This document shows positions 33,643 through 42,558 of a stretch of 64,000 nt of DNA, piece by piece. The stretch comes from an uncultured Verrucomicrobiales bacterium (GTDB lineage: Bacteria > Verrucomicrobiota > Verrucomicrobiia > Verrucomicrobiales > Akkermansiaceae): NCBI GenBank assembly GCA_937901085.1, contig CALCHQ010000104.1, positions 39,804 through 103,803 on the forward strand. The letters run 5' to 3'. A model generated the notes under the pieces. That model was not told the origin of the DNA, did not search any database, and worked only from the letters and a program-made list of their open reading frames with translations. A program made the position numbers and the translations under genes. Position 1 is the stretch's first letter. Each line of letters begins with the position of its first letter.

Positions 33643-35536
33643 TTCCCTCACCAGCCCGCGCTGGCGAACCCGGTTCATCCAGGTTCTGGTCTGTCTTCTG
33701 GGCGGAGCCTTCATGGCGCTCGCCTTTCCTCCCTATGACCTCGGCAACCTGGTCTGGGTCGGTCTGCTGCCCCTGCTCTGTGTTCTCTGGAACGGCCGCC
33801 GGGGATTCTGGCGTGGAGCTGGTTTCGGCTGGCTTTACGGCATGGGGTGGTACTGCACGAGCTTCTGGTGGATTCATGAGGTCGGGCACGTCTTCCGCAT
33901 TCCTGTCGCCGTCTTCATCGGCATCGCCTTCCTGCCGCTCATGACAGTCTATTCCTGCCTGGTGGCGCTCTGGTCAGGCCTGGCCAACACACTGCTGAGA
34001 CCGCGGCTGGAAGAGACTCCCGACACCGCCTCGCTCAAACCCCAACAGAAGCAGCAGGCATGGTCTGCATGGGCCACCCGCGACATGCTCAGCACCCTGC
34101 GCTGTGCCATAGGCGGCGGCGCTCTCTGGGTCTGCATCGAATGGCTGCGGGCCAATGGCACACTCGGTTTCAGCTGGAACAGCATGGGCATGGCGCTCTA
34201 CAACGGGCTCTCCCTCGTGCAATGGGCGGAATTCACCGGCACCGCCGCACTCTCCTTCATTCCGGCCGCAGCCGGCATCATCCTGTGGGGAGCTGCGCGG
34301 CGCACCTGGCTGCAATACCGCGCCACAGGCCGGGGCTGCCGCCCCTGGGACTTCTACGCCCTCATCGTCATTCTCTTCATCATGTTCGCAGGCGGGCTGG
34401 CGCTCTCCAAGCTTTACTCGCCGCTCACTATGTTCAAGCGCGACGACGTGCTGCAGCTGCCCGTCGTGGGAGTGCAGCTCAACATCGACCAGAGCGAGCG
34501 CATCGAAGGGGGCAGCATGCAGCCCCGCCTGTATGGGGAATACCTGCGTGCCACACGCCAGGCCTTTACCGATGTGCAGCAACAGACCATCCGGCAGGCC
34601 ATGGAAAACCCGGAACTGGCCATCACCCAGCAACTTCCGGTCTGGGTCATCTGGCCGGAAAGCGCCCTGGGCTGCCCCATCCACCTCGACAGCGCCACCG
34701 GCCGGCTCATCCCCGACTACTGCACCACGAAGATTTTCTTCGGCGCAGAGGGACTGCCACTCGTCCGCCAGCAGATACATGAAATGGGCGGGCAGGACTT
34801 TACCCTCTTCACCGGCACCGACCAGAACATCTGGGCGCCCGGAGACAAGCCCGGCACCCACATCGGCAAGGGCATGTACAACAGCATGGCCATCATCCCC
34901 GGCGGGTTCGACAGCATCACCACCGCTTCCAAGCAGCACCTCATGCCCTTTGGCGAATACATTCCCTTTGCCGAAGAAATTGAATGGATCGGCAAACTGT
35001 ACAGCGAACTCACCGGCACGCAGGTAGGCGAAGGTATACGCCCCGGCACAGGAGATGAGCCTATTCCCACCGTTCTCCCCGGCAGCGGCGAAAGCATCGG
35101 CGTCATCCCCGCCATCTGCTACGAAGACACCGTAGGCCGCCTCCTGACCAAATACGCCCGCAAAGGCCCGCAGGTCATCGTCAACATCAGCAACGATGCC
35201 TGGTTCGGGCACTCGGCCTGTGGGCAGCAGCAGGCCCGCAACGCTGCGTTCCGCTGCATTGAACTGCGGCGTCCCATGGTACGCGCTGCCAACATGGGCT
35301 GCACCAGCGCCATCGCCCCCAACGGAGCCTTCATCCACACCCTGCAGAAGGCCGATGGCAGCCCTCACCTGGCGGGCCACAGCTATGCCGTACTCCCGGT
35401 AGACAAGAACGCCCCCCTCACCCTCTATGCCCTGCTGGGTGACTGGGCCGTCATCCTCTGCGCCTTCATTTCCCTTGCCACCACCCTGCCCGCCGCGCTG
35501 CAACGCAGGCAGGCCACAACCTCTGCCAGAGCTTAA
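33632..35536 (+). CDS. lnt: Apolipoprotein N-acyltransferase
   Basis: Adds the third acyl chain to the N-terminal cysteine of lipoproteins, in the inner membrane. It has 634 residues, longer than E. coli Lnt (512), with about six to seven N-terminal spans and a periplasmic nitrilase-fold domain. The catalytic triad reads E343 (WPESALG), K434 (KQHLMPFGEYIP) and C496 (CYEDTVG). A C-terminal span at about 605-625 is typical. Its presence fits the many predicted lipoproteins in this window. It converges with a lipoprotein gene 10 nt away. Confidence 0.93.
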   Translation: MTSDSLTSPRWRTRFIQVLVCLLGGAFMALAFPPYDLGNLVWVGLLPLLCVLWNGRRGFWRGAGFGWLYGMGWYCTSFWWIHEVGHVFRIPVAVFIGIAFLPLMTVYSCLVALWSGLANTLLRPRLEETPDTASLKPQQKQQAWSAWATRDMLSTLRCAIGGGALWVCIEWLRANGTLGFSWNSMGMALYNGLSLVQWAEFTGTAALSFIPAAAGIILWGAARRTWLQYRATGRGCRPWDFYALIVILFIMFAGGLALSKLYSPLTMFKRDDVLQLPVVGVQLNIDQSERIEGGSMQPRLYGEYLRATRQAFTDVQQQTIRQAMENPELAITQQLPVWVIWPESALGCPIHLDSATGRLIPDYCTTKIFFGAEGLPLVRQQIHEMGGQDFTLFTGTDQNIWAPGDKPGTHIGKGMYNSMAIIPGGFDSITTASKQHLMPFGEYIPFAEEIEWIGKLYSELTGTQVGEGIRPGTGDEPIPTVLPGSGESIGVIPAICYEDTVGRLLTKYARKGPQVIVNISNDAWFGHSACGQQQARNAAFRCIELRRPMVRAANMGCTSAIAPNGAFIHTLQKADGSPHLAGHSYAVLPVDKNAPLTLYALLGDWAVILCAFISLATTLPAALQRRQATTSARA

Positions 35537-35546
35537 GCAAGGAAAT

Positions 35547-35930
35547 CTACTTCATCAGAAAGGGGATAGAGGATTCTTCCTCCTTCATCCCCTCAATCAC
35601 ACCGGCATAAGAAGCCTCTCCCCCGCAGGGTGACGTGAACCGCAGCGTATACGTCCCTATAGACTCCCACACCTCGCACTCCAGCACAGCCGTCCTGCGG
35701 CTGGTCTTGCGATACTCCACCCGGTTTCCATAAGCGGCAGGAATTTCAGGAAAAGTGCAGACATTTCCCTGAGGAAAGGAGAAACAGATTTTCTCTCCGT
35801 TAGCAAAGTGAAACTCCAGCGCCCGTCCCGCCACCGATGCAGGAGCTTCCGGCTTCAAGCCTGAACAACCGGCAACAAACAGAAAACCAAGCAAAACAAA
35901 GAAATCTTTCCGGGAACCAGATATCCACAT
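35547..35930 (-). CDS. Small lipoprotein of unknown function
   Basis: A 127-residue predicted lipoprotein (FFVLLGFLFVAGC, lipobox cysteine near 22). The mature part is a compact beta-rich domain (LEFHFANGEKICFSFPQGNV; TYTLRFTSPCGGEASYAGVI). The open frame is 19 codons longer, but the ATG at 35930 fits the signal peptide and lies 10 nt after a TTGACC/TAATCT promoter. Function unknown. Confidence 0.65.
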   Translation of the reverse strand: MWISGSRKDFFVLLGFLFVAGCSGLKPEAPASVAGRALEFHFANGEKICFSFPQGNVCTFPEIPAAYGNRVEYRKTSRRTAVLECEVWESIGTYTLRFTSPCGGEASYAGVIEGMKEEESSIPFLMK

Positions 35931-35940
35931 AGTAACTGGC

Positions 35941-35969
35941 AGATTATCCTTTTTCGCAAAGCGGGTCAA
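35941..35969 (-). promoter_or_regulatory. Promoter of the lipoprotein gene at 35930
   Basis: TTGACC, 17 nt, TAATCT on the minus strand, 10 nt to the ATG. It supports the shorter reading frame. Confidence 0.55.
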
Positions 35970-36037
35970 GGCAGAAAAGCAGAACACCCGGATTCACATA
36001 GAATCCAGGTGCCGGCATGAAGCGGTTGAACCCCGGC

Positions 36038-37561
36038 TCAATAAGCGCGGGCCCAGAGAACGCGACGAGTCGTAGGTCGCCCGGTGAGGATGCAGGGAGC
36101 AGCCTCGGCTGCTGTACCCATTTCTCCCTGAGGAATGCAGCGGATAGAGATACGCAGGCTCTTGGCAAGTGTTTCTTCCTCATCGGGGCTTCCGTCCCAG
36201 GGGCAGAGCAGCCAGTCGGCATCGCCCTCGCCGTTGAAGTTGGCCTTCAGTTCGTCCAGACTATCGCAGGTGCGGATATGGCTGTCGCGGAATGTACGCT
36301 GGCGCTGCAACAGGGTATTCTGGATATCTTCCAGCAGGCTGACAGCATTTTCCACCAGTTCGCTTTCGGCGATGAAGCTCTTTTCGTTGCTGGCCTGATC
36401 GCGGCGGCAGAGGCATACAGAGCCCTTCTCCAAATCGCGCGGGCCGATTTCGATACGGACGGGAACACCCTTCTTAATCCAGTCCCACTTCTTGGTGCCG
36501 CCGTTGATGTCGCGGGTATCAACCTGCACACGCAGAGGCATGCCGTGGAAACTCTGGGCGCTGAGCTTGTCGGCCAGAGCCTGGCAATGGGCAATGATGG
36601 CATCCTTGGTCTCGGCCTTGGGCGTCACAGGGATGATGACCATCTGCTTCGGAGCCACACGGGGCGGGCAGACAAGGCCGTCATCATCGGAATGAGCCAT
36701 GATGAGCGTACCAATCATGCGGGTAGAGACACCCCAGGAGGTCGTCCAGGCATACTGGCGCTCATTGTTGCGGCCAGCAAAGGAAATGTTCTGCGCCTTA
36801 GCGAAGTTCTGCCCCAGGAAGTGGGACGTACCCGCCTGAATGGCTTTGCGGTCCTGCACCATAGCTTCTACCGTGAAGGTGCGTACAGCGCCGGGGAAAC
36901 GTTCATGTTCGGTCTTTTCGCCGGGAATCACATCCACCGCCAGCACATCGCGCTGGAATTCCTCGTACACCTTGTGCATGAGGGCAGTCTCCTCCTCGGC
37001 CTCCTCGCGGGTTTCGTGCGCGGTGTGGCCTTCCTGCCACAGGAACTCGGCGGTTCGCAGGAAGATGCGGGGGCGCATTTCCCAACGCATGACGTTGCAC
37101 CACTGGTTCACCTTGATGGGCAGCTCGCGGTAGGATTCGAGCCAGCGGGAGAACGCCGCACCGATAACGGTTTCAGAAGTGGGGCGGATGACGTATTTGT
37201 CCGTCAGTTCGCCGGAGGGAATCATGCGGGTCTTACCGGTTTCCGGGTCCTTGACCGCCTCCAGGCGGTGGTGGGTAACCACAGCGCATTCGGTGGCAAA
37301 GCCTTCGGCATGTTCGGCTTCCTTTTCCAGATAGGAAACAGGAATGAGCATGGGGAAGTAGGCATTGGTATGGCCGGTGCGCTTGAAGTCGGCATCAAGC
37401 TGCTGCTGGATGAGTTCCCAGATAGCGTAGCCCCAGGGCTTGATGACCATACAGCCTCGCACCTCGGAATTCTCGGCGAGGTCGGCTGCCTTGATTACTT
37501 GCTGGTACCACTCAGGGAAGTCCTGTGCGCGCGTGGGCGAAATAGCGTTCTGTTGTGCCAT
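36038..37561 (-). CDS. proS: Prolyl-tRNA synthetase, archaeal/eukaryal type
   Basis: Charges tRNA-Pro with proline. The 507-residue form lacks the bacterial YbaK-like editing insertion and carries the extra C-terminal domain of the archaeal-type enzyme. Class II motif 2 region WCNVMRWEMRPRIFLRTAEF and the proline-binding segment FLWQEGHTAH are present, and the end Y-A-R-A-Y matches the family's C-terminal tyrosine. The frame is open 12 codons upstream, but the ATG at 37561 lies exactly 7 nt past a TTGACT/TACAAT promoter. Archaeal-type ProRS is common in several bacterial phyla, so transfer need not be recent. Confidence 0.95.
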   Translation of the reverse strand: MAQQNAISPTRAQDFPEWYQQVIKAADLAENSEVRGCMVIKPWGYAIWELIQQQLDADFKRTGHTNAYFPMLIPVSYLEKEAEHAEGFATECAVVTHHRLEAVKDPETGKTRMIPSGELTDKYVIRPTSETVIGAAFSRWLESYRELPIKVNQWCNVMRWEMRPRIFLRTAEFLWQEGHTAHETREEAEEETALMHKVYEEFQRDVLAVDVIPGEKTEHERFPGAVRTFTVEAMVQDRKAIQAGTSHFLGQNFAKAQNISFAGRNNERQYAWTTSWGVSTRMIGTLIMAHSDDDGLVCPPRVAPKQMVIIPVTPKAETKDAIIAHCQALADKLSAQSFHGMPLRVQVDTRDINGGTKKWDWIKKGVPVRIEIGPRDLEKGSVCLCRRDQASNEKSFIAESELVENAVSLLEDIQNTLLQRQRTFRDSHIRTCDSLDELKANFNGEGDADWLLCPWDGSPDEEETLAKSLRISIRCIPQGEMGTAAEAAPCILTGRPTTRRVLWARAY

Positions 37562-37568
37562 GGCGGGG

Positions 37569-37597
37569 ATTGTAAGGATTGTGAAGAAAAAAGTCAA
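37569..37597 (-). promoter_or_regulatory. Promoter of proS
   Basis: TTGACT, 17 nt, TACAAT on the minus strand; 7 nt to the ATG, so transcription should start at about the A of the start codon. Confidence 0.7.
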
Positions 37598-38310
37598 TGA
37601 AAATCAGTTCCTCCATGCTGCGGGTCCTGCCGGAGCTTGTGGTTGAGGACGGCGAGCAGCACCATGAAGATGGAGAGCAGCCACAGCCCCAGGACGGCCG
37701 AAGCAAGCGCAGCGACAACAGCGGCCGCGAAACTGATGCTGTGCATCTGCGTGCGGGATTTCATGAGTCCCTGCATCATCTGCCCACCATCGAGAGGAAA
37801 GATAGGGAGAAGATTGAGAACCGTCCACCAGCAACTCACTTCAATGAGGAAAAAGAATAAGAACATGGCCAGAGGCGGATGATTCATAACCGCTTCTGCC
37901 GGCATGTAGCCCAGCGCAAATTCAGATGCGTAGCTCGCCGCAAGCCCGAAACTGCCGATATAGAGTCCCAGTACAATGTAGGCCACAAGGCCGACAGCAA
38001 GGGAGGCAAGCGGGCCGGCAGCCGTCATGACCACACCCTGCAGGCGGGTGAGACGCGCCATTTCGTTGGAGCAATCCCCACCCAGCCATGCGAGATAAAC
38101 GCTGGGCTGACCACCGCCCAGCCTGCGCCCTACCAGTGCGTGGCCCATTTCATGTGCCAGCAGAATCAGGAAGGCCGCCAGGATGAAGAGCAACACGCTG
38201 AACAGCTCAATCACGCTGCCAATCATGAAAGCTCCGCCCAGAAAAGCGAGCGTGAGCCACAATGTGGGATGAATGCTTACCTGCACTCCGAATAGCGTGA
38301 ACCGTATCAT
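37594..38310 (-). CDS. Site-2-type membrane zinc metalloprotease (M50)
   Basis: A 238-residue intramembrane protease of the M50 family. The zinc motif HEMGH (H53, E54, H57) lies in a membrane segment, and NLLPIFPLDGGQ supplies the third zinc ligand (D in LDGG). About five spans and no PDZ domain put it with the compact SpoIVFB/Rip-like group rather than RseP. Start: ATGs exist at 38319 and 38310; the first overlaps the TAGAAT -10 box, so the second (MIRFTLFGVQ) is chosen. Substrate unknown. Confidence 0.85.
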   Translation of the reverse strand: MIRFTLFGVQVSIHPTLWLTLAFLGGAFMIGSVIELFSVLLFILAAFLILLAHEMGHALVGRRLGGGQPSVYLAWLGGDCSNEMARLTRLQGVVMTAAGPLASLAVGLVAYIVLGLYIGSFGLAASYASEFALGYMPAEAVMNHPPLAMFLFFFLIEVSCWWTVLNLLPIFPLDGGQMMQGLMKSRTQMHSISFAAAVVAALASAVLGLWLLSIFMVLLAVLNHKLRQDPQHGGTDFH

Positions 38311-38317
38311 TGCGCTC

Positions 38318-38346
38318 ATTCTATGCCCCGCCGGAAGCCCCCGCAA
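38318..38346 (-). promoter_or_regulatory. Promoter of the M50 protease gene
   Basis: TTGCGG, 17 nt, TAGAAT on the minus strand. The -10 box includes the ATG at 38319, so translation must start at the next ATG, 7 nt downstream (38310), giving a leaderless transcript. Confidence 0.6.
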
Positions 38347-38412
38347 GTCCGCAGGCCGCCATAATCCGCATCATGACAAGGAAATTTATGCCTGTATGAG
38401 CCACATTCATGC

Positions 38413-38441
38413 TTGCGAAATGCTTAAGAAGAGTGTAATAT
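38413..38441 (+). promoter_or_regulatory. Promoter of the topoisomerase gene
   Basis: TTGCGA, 17 nt, TAATAT; the -10 box ends 11 nt before the ATG at 38453. Confidence 0.55.
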
Positions 38442-38452
38442 ATTGGCAATTC

Positions 38453-40306
38453 ATGGAAGCCGAATACACAGAGGACGACATTCAGACATTGGACTGGCGC
38501 GAACACATCCGTCTGCGCCCGGGCATGTATATTGGCAAACTGGGAGATGGCACGATGCCCGATGACGGTTTGTATGTACTGTTGAAAGAAGTCATCGACA
38601 ACTCGATTGACGAATTCGTGATGGGTATCGGCAAGAAGATACTCGTGAGCATCGACAAGGACGGCCGCTGCGAGGTGCGGGACTTCGGCCGCGGCATCCC
38701 GCTGGGCAAACTGTACGAATGCGCTGCCAAAATCAACACCGGCGGCAAATACGACGGCGAAGCCTTCAAGAAATCCGTCGGTCTGAACGGCGTGGGCATC
38801 AAGGCAGTGAACGCACTTTCCGAAAGCTTTGAAATCCAGGCCTACCGTGAGGGGCAGACGCGCCGAATCCAGTTCCAGGCAGGTGATGTAGTGGAAGGCA
38901 GCGATGTGACCGAACAGACCGACCAGCCGGACGGCACACGCGTGGCCTTCATGGTAGACCGCAGCATCTTTGCTGCCGATGCCGCCTACAACATGGCCTT
39001 TGTCGAACGCATGTGCCGCTACTACTGCTACCTGAACACCGGGCTCACCATCAACCTCAACGGCCGCAACATCTCCTCGAAGAACGGTCTGCTGGACCTC
39101 CTCAAGGAAGAGATGAAGGAAGAACCGCTCTACGCCCCCATCCACATCTCCGGCAGCGATATTGAAATTGCCATCACTCACGGCGATGATTACGGCGAAG
39201 AATACTATTCCTTTGTGAACGGCCAGCACACCACCATGGGTGGCACGCACCAGGCTGCTTTCCGCGAAGCCATTGTCAAGACGCTGCAGGGCTTTTTCAA
39301 GAAGAGCTACGAAGGTTCCGACATCCGCAACGGCATCCAGGCCGCCATCAGCATCAAGGTCATCGAACCGGTGTTTGAATCCCAGACCAAGACCAAGCTG
39401 GGCAGCAACACCATGGGACCCGGCAAGGAGACTATACGCACCTTCGTGCTGAACTTCCTCGCCCGCGAACTGGATAACTACCTGCACCGCCACCCGGAAA
39501 TCGGCGAGGCGATGGAGGAGAAAATCAAGGAAAGCGAAAAGACCCGCAAGGAAGTAGCCGGCGTCACCGGCAAAGTAGCCAAGGAACGCGCCAAGAAAGC
39601 CAAAATCCACACCCGCAAGCTGCGCGACTGCCGCGTACACTACGATACAAAGCACAAGCGGGCCAAAGACACCATGCTCTTCATCACCGAGGGTGACTCC
39701 GCCTCCGGCTCCATCACCACCGCGCGCGATGCCGAAACCCAGGCCGTCTTCTCCCTGCGCGGCAAACCCGCCAACAGCTTCGGCATGAACCGCGCCGCCC
39801 TCTTCGAGGAAAAGCGCAACGAAGAGCTGGACTTCCTGCACCTGGCGCTCAACATCGACCGCAGCATGGAAGACCTGCGCTACAACAAAGTCATCATCGC
39901 GACCGATGCCGATGTGGACGGCATGCACATCCGCCTGCTGCTGCTCACCTTCTTCATCCAATACTTCCCTGACCTCATCCGCGAGGGGCATCTCTTCATC
40001 CTGCAGACCCCTCTCTTCCGCGTGCGCAATAAGCAGAAAACCATTTACTGCTACTCCGAGGCCGAGCGCGATCACGCCATCAGGCAACTAGGCCGCAACC
40101 CCGAAATCACCCGATTCAAGGGACTGGGTGAAATCTCACCCTCCGAATTCAAGGCATTCATCGGTGAAGATATCCGGCTGGAGGAAGTCACGCTGGAAAA
40201 CGCCCACAACCTCAAGGACATCCTGCGTTTCTACATGGGTGACAACACCGATGACCGCCGCCAGTACATTGTAGACAACCTCCGCATTGAAGAAGACCTG
40301 GCATAA
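38453..40306 (+). CDS. Type IIA DNA topoisomerase, B subunit (GyrB/ParE)
   Basis: The ATPase and TOPRIM subunit of gyrase or topoisomerase IV. A 617-residue protein, short like ParE and Gram-positive GyrB. The GHKL ATPase part has RPGMYIG (22-28), DNSIDEF and VGLNGVGIKAVNALSE; the transducer follows. The TOPRIM domain has FITEGDSASGS and the metal-binding DADVDGMHI. The open frame is 60 codons longer, but homology and the promoter fix the ATG at 38453. The partner A subunit is not next to it; two secreted proteins follow 3 nt and 2 nt apart. GyrB versus ParE cannot be decided by eye. Confidence 0.93.
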   Translation: MEAEYTEDDIQTLDWREHIRLRPGMYIGKLGDGTMPDDGLYVLLKEVIDNSIDEFVMGIGKKILVSIDKDGRCEVRDFGRGIPLGKLYECAAKINTGGKYDGEAFKKSVGLNGVGIKAVNALSESFEIQAYREGQTRRIQFQAGDVVEGSDVTEQTDQPDGTRVAFMVDRSIFAADAAYNMAFVERMCRYYCYLNTGLTINLNGRNISSKNGLLDLLKEEMKEEPLYAPIHISGSDIEIAITHGDDYGEEYYSFVNGQHTTMGGTHQAAFREAIVKTLQGFFKKSYEGSDIRNGIQAAISIKVIEPVFESQTKTKLGSNTMGPGKETIRTFVLNFLARELDNYLHRHPEIGEAMEEKIKESEKTRKEVAGVTGKVAKERAKKAKIHTRKLRDCRVHYDTKHKRAKDTMLFITEGDSASGSITTARDAETQAVFSLRGKPANSFGMNRAALFEEKRNEELDFLHLALNIDRSMEDLRYNKVIIATDADVDGMHIRLLLLTFFIQYFPDLIREGHLFILQTPLFRVRNKQKTIYCYSEAERDHAIRQLGRNPEITRFKGLGEISPSEFKAFIGEDIRLEEVTLENAHNLKDILRFYMGDNTDDRRQYIVDNLRIEEDLA

Positions 40307-40309
40307 AAT

Positions 40310-41464
40310 ATGAAAAAATGTCTTTTAATAGTGCTTGCTCTTCTTCTGGCAGGCATCCCCCGAGTCTTTGCTGAGTGGGTTCCTCGTGGTTTCTGCTACG
40401 TGTGGAATGGAGAAAATCCACCCAGTGGAGCACCAGATGACATGCTCACCGGCGTGTTCTACGATTTCAACCGAGCCACCGATGGTGAGTTATATTCCTA
40501 TTCAGGGATATACACTCAAGGCAAAAAGGATTTAAAAACTGCAACCCGGATAAAAAAATCCGGCGCGGTTAATCCCACCAACAGCCCGGATAGCTATGGC
40601 CAGTTTGCTTATATCATGCGAGAATTGGCAAAAGGCCGCTCCAATCACCTGAAACCATACTACAAATATCCATACACGGTGGCGGCTCCCCATTTTTACC
40701 TGGCGCCTATCAATTTTGAATCGCTGAATGAAGAACTGAACGGCGCACATAATGCCAAATCGAGTTCCTCCGATATCATCTCATCCAATAACAACAAAAA
40801 GGCAACGGCGAAAGGTTCTGGCAACGTCGAGCAACTCAACAATTCGTATATCGGCGTATTCAAAGGCCGTGTTATCGCACCCAGGAGCATGACTTTCCGC
40901 TTTTTTGGCATCGGCGATGATACGATTCTTGTCCGTTTCAACGATAAATTAGTCCTGGAATCCGGCTATGTTCGAACCACTTTATATGACGGCGACGGCA
41001 AAAACAGCAAAAAAAGCCATACAGAAAGCTTTTGGCAATACTATCAGGATATGGCAGCCGGAAAGATTAAAGAAAAACAAGATTACCTGATACTCCAACT
41101 GAAAAGCGCCCCCTTATGCAACATTGCATTCGGTGGTCTTATCGGCGGCCATCCCATCACTGTAGAGAAAGGAAAAGCATACCCCATTGAAGTAATCATC
41201 GGCAACATAAGCGCTCATGCCTGGTACTACCTGCTCACCCAGGAAGTGACAGACGGAAATGATGCACCCTTGCACTTATTCCGCACCAACACAGATGAGC
41301 CCACCCGCCCGCTTTCGTTCCATCAATTCGACCGCAGGAAACACGGCACTGTATTCTTTAAAGAAGACGGCGTGGCCTACACTACAGACTCCATGGTCTG
41401 GAAAATTGCAGGCAAATCCTCTAAGGACAAGAAACAAAAAAATAAGTTCCGTAAAATCAACTGA
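40310..41464 (+). CDS. Secreted PA14-like protein, tandem paralogue 1
   Basis: A 384-residue exported protein (signal peptide KKCLLIVLALLLAGIPRVFA). The start WVPRGFCYVWNGENPP and the domain IGVFKGRVIAPRSMTFRFFG followed by DDTILVRFNDKLVLESGY resemble the PA14 carbohydrate-binding fold (an F-x-R...DD...G-x-x-V pattern). The C-terminal part has HAWYYLLTQEVTDGNDAPLH. A Lys-rich, possibly periplasm- or surface-exposed tail ends it. It begins 3 nt after the topoisomerase stop, an unexpected neighbour. The function may be glycan recognition at the cell surface (inference). Confidence 0.65.
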   Translation: MKKCLLIVLALLLAGIPRVFAEWVPRGFCYVWNGENPPSGAPDDMLTGVFYDFNRATDGELYSYSGIYTQGKKDLKTATRIKKSGAVNPTNSPDSYGQFAYIMRELAKGRSNHLKPYYKYPYTVAAPHFYLAPINFESLNEELNGAHNAKSSSSDIISSNNNKKATAKGSGNVEQLNNSYIGVFKGRVIAPRSMTFRFFGIGDDTILVRFNDKLVLESGYVRTTLYDGDGKNSKKSHTESFWQYYQDMAAGKIKEKQDYLILQLKSAPLCNIAFGGLIGGHPITVEKGKAYPIEVIIGNISAHAWYYLLTQEVTDGNDAPLHLFRTNTDEPTRPLSFHQFDRRKHGTVFFKEDGVAYTTDSMVWKIAGKSSKDKKQKNKFRKIN

Positions 41465-41466
41465 AC

Positions 41467-42465
41467 ATGAACCTTTATTCAATTGCTGTCATCCTGAGCG
41501 CAACGGCTGCACTTCTTCCCACATATGGAAACTGGGAGAAACGCCCGGTTGGCTATGTATGGACAGGCGAAGAAGAAGCAGACAAAACACCGGAAGGTTT
41601 GCTGCGCGGCACTATCTACGACATCAAGCGCGACCGTAAGGGAAAGCTCAAACCTCAAGTGCAACAGCACGCCGGAGACTGGTGGAACCATGTACGCAAC
41701 GATTACATGGAGACCATGAAAGACATCATGGCCCGGCGACATAGTGACATTAAATACAATTACGAATACAAGGTTCCTTGCGCCGTAGGGCACCTCTATC
41801 TCCAGCGCCGCTATGGTGTGAACATGGATGGCGAACTTGATCTGGCACAAGGCTCGAACGCAGTAGATGCAGCTTCCGATTTTGTGAGTGAAAGCAACCA
41901 GGCCATCCCCGGTGGGTGGATTGGCCTGTTCAAAGGCCGGGTTACAGCCCCTAAAACCATGAAGTTCCGCTTTGTCGGTTCGGCAGATGATACCCTCATT
42001 GTGCGATTCGGAGGCAAAGTGGTGCTGGAATCCGGCTATGTGCTGCCCAGCGTCTTCACGGGCAACAACAGCGATGAAGCCTTTTCCAAAGGAACAGATA
42101 AGCAGTATATACAGAACATTCGTGCAGGAAAAGACCCGAAGCACAAGGATTACAGCCTGATTCAGCTCAAAAGCACCAAGTTTTTCAATGATTCCTTCGG
42201 CGGTCTCATGGGTGGCACGCCTGTAAGTGTCAAACAGGGAGAAACCTATCCCATCGAAATCATCATCGGCGAGTGCGGACGGCATGGTTTCTACTACCTC
42301 CTGACCCAGGAAGTCACAAAAGACAACAAAGCTCCGCTCATGCTCTTCCGTACAAATGAGGACTGGCCCGTGTCTCCCCAGGAAGGAGAGCCGGGTCCAG
42401 CCTACAGCAAGGATTCCCCCATCTGGAAAACAGCTGAGGCAAAAACCAGGAAAAAGAAGAAATAA
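41467..42465 (+). CDS. Secreted PA14-like protein, tandem paralogue 2
   Basis: A 332-residue exported protein, 2 nt after its paralogue. Signal peptide at the start (MNLYSIAVILSATAALLPTY), then RPVGYVWTGEEEADKTPEGL, the PA14-like core IGLFKGRVTAPKTMKFRFVG plus DDTLIVRFGGKVVLESGY, and HGFYYLLTQEVTKDNKAPLM. The two products align along most of their length but differ in the inserted loops, so they are diverged duplicates. Both end in a lysine-rich tail. A strong terminator follows. Confidence 0.65.
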   Translation: MNLYSIAVILSATAALLPTYGNWEKRPVGYVWTGEEEADKTPEGLLRGTIYDIKRDRKGKLKPQVQQHAGDWWNHVRNDYMETMKDIMARRHSDIKYNYEYKVPCAVGHLYLQRRYGVNMDGELDLAQGSNAVDAASDFVSESNQAIPGGWIGLFKGRVTAPKTMKFRFVGSADDTLIVRFGGKVVLESGYVLPSVFTGNNSDEAFSKGTDKQYIQNIRAGKDPKHKDYSLIQLKSTKFFNDSFGGLMGGTPVSVKQGETYPIEIIIGECGRHGFYYLLTQEVTKDNKAPLMLFRTNEDWPVSPQEGEPGPAYSKDSPIWKTAEAKTRKKKK

Positions 42466-42477
42466 GATTTCTATTCC

Positions 42478-42506
42478 ACGGCACGTGAAAAGAACGTGCC
42501 GTTTTT
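42478..42506 (+). terminator. Intrinsic terminator after the PA14-like pair
   Basis: 9-bp stem (42478-42486 with 42494-42502) with a 7-nt purine loop, running straight into TTTTTC. The next promoter begins 3 nt later. Confidence 0.85.
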
Positions 42507-42508
42507 CT

Positions 42509-42537
42509 TTGACTTCGCAGCAAGCATGGTGTAGTAT
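42509..42537 (+). promoter_or_regulatory. Promoter of the phosphatase-mscL-HU operon
   Basis: TTGACT, 17 nt, TAGTAT. Leader of about 15 nt to the ATG at 42559. Confidence 0.65.
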
Positions 42538-42558
42538 ACGGAGAATACCGCTTTTACC

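Noticed and set aside
33974..35503. 509-codon frame antisense to lnt
   Set aside because: Shadow; the sense strand has the full Lnt catalytic triad.
36017..37600. 527-codon frame antisense to proS
   Set aside because: Shadow of prolyl-tRNA synthetase.
38321..40087. 588-codon frame antisense to the topoisomerase gene
   Set aside because: Shadow of a certain gene.
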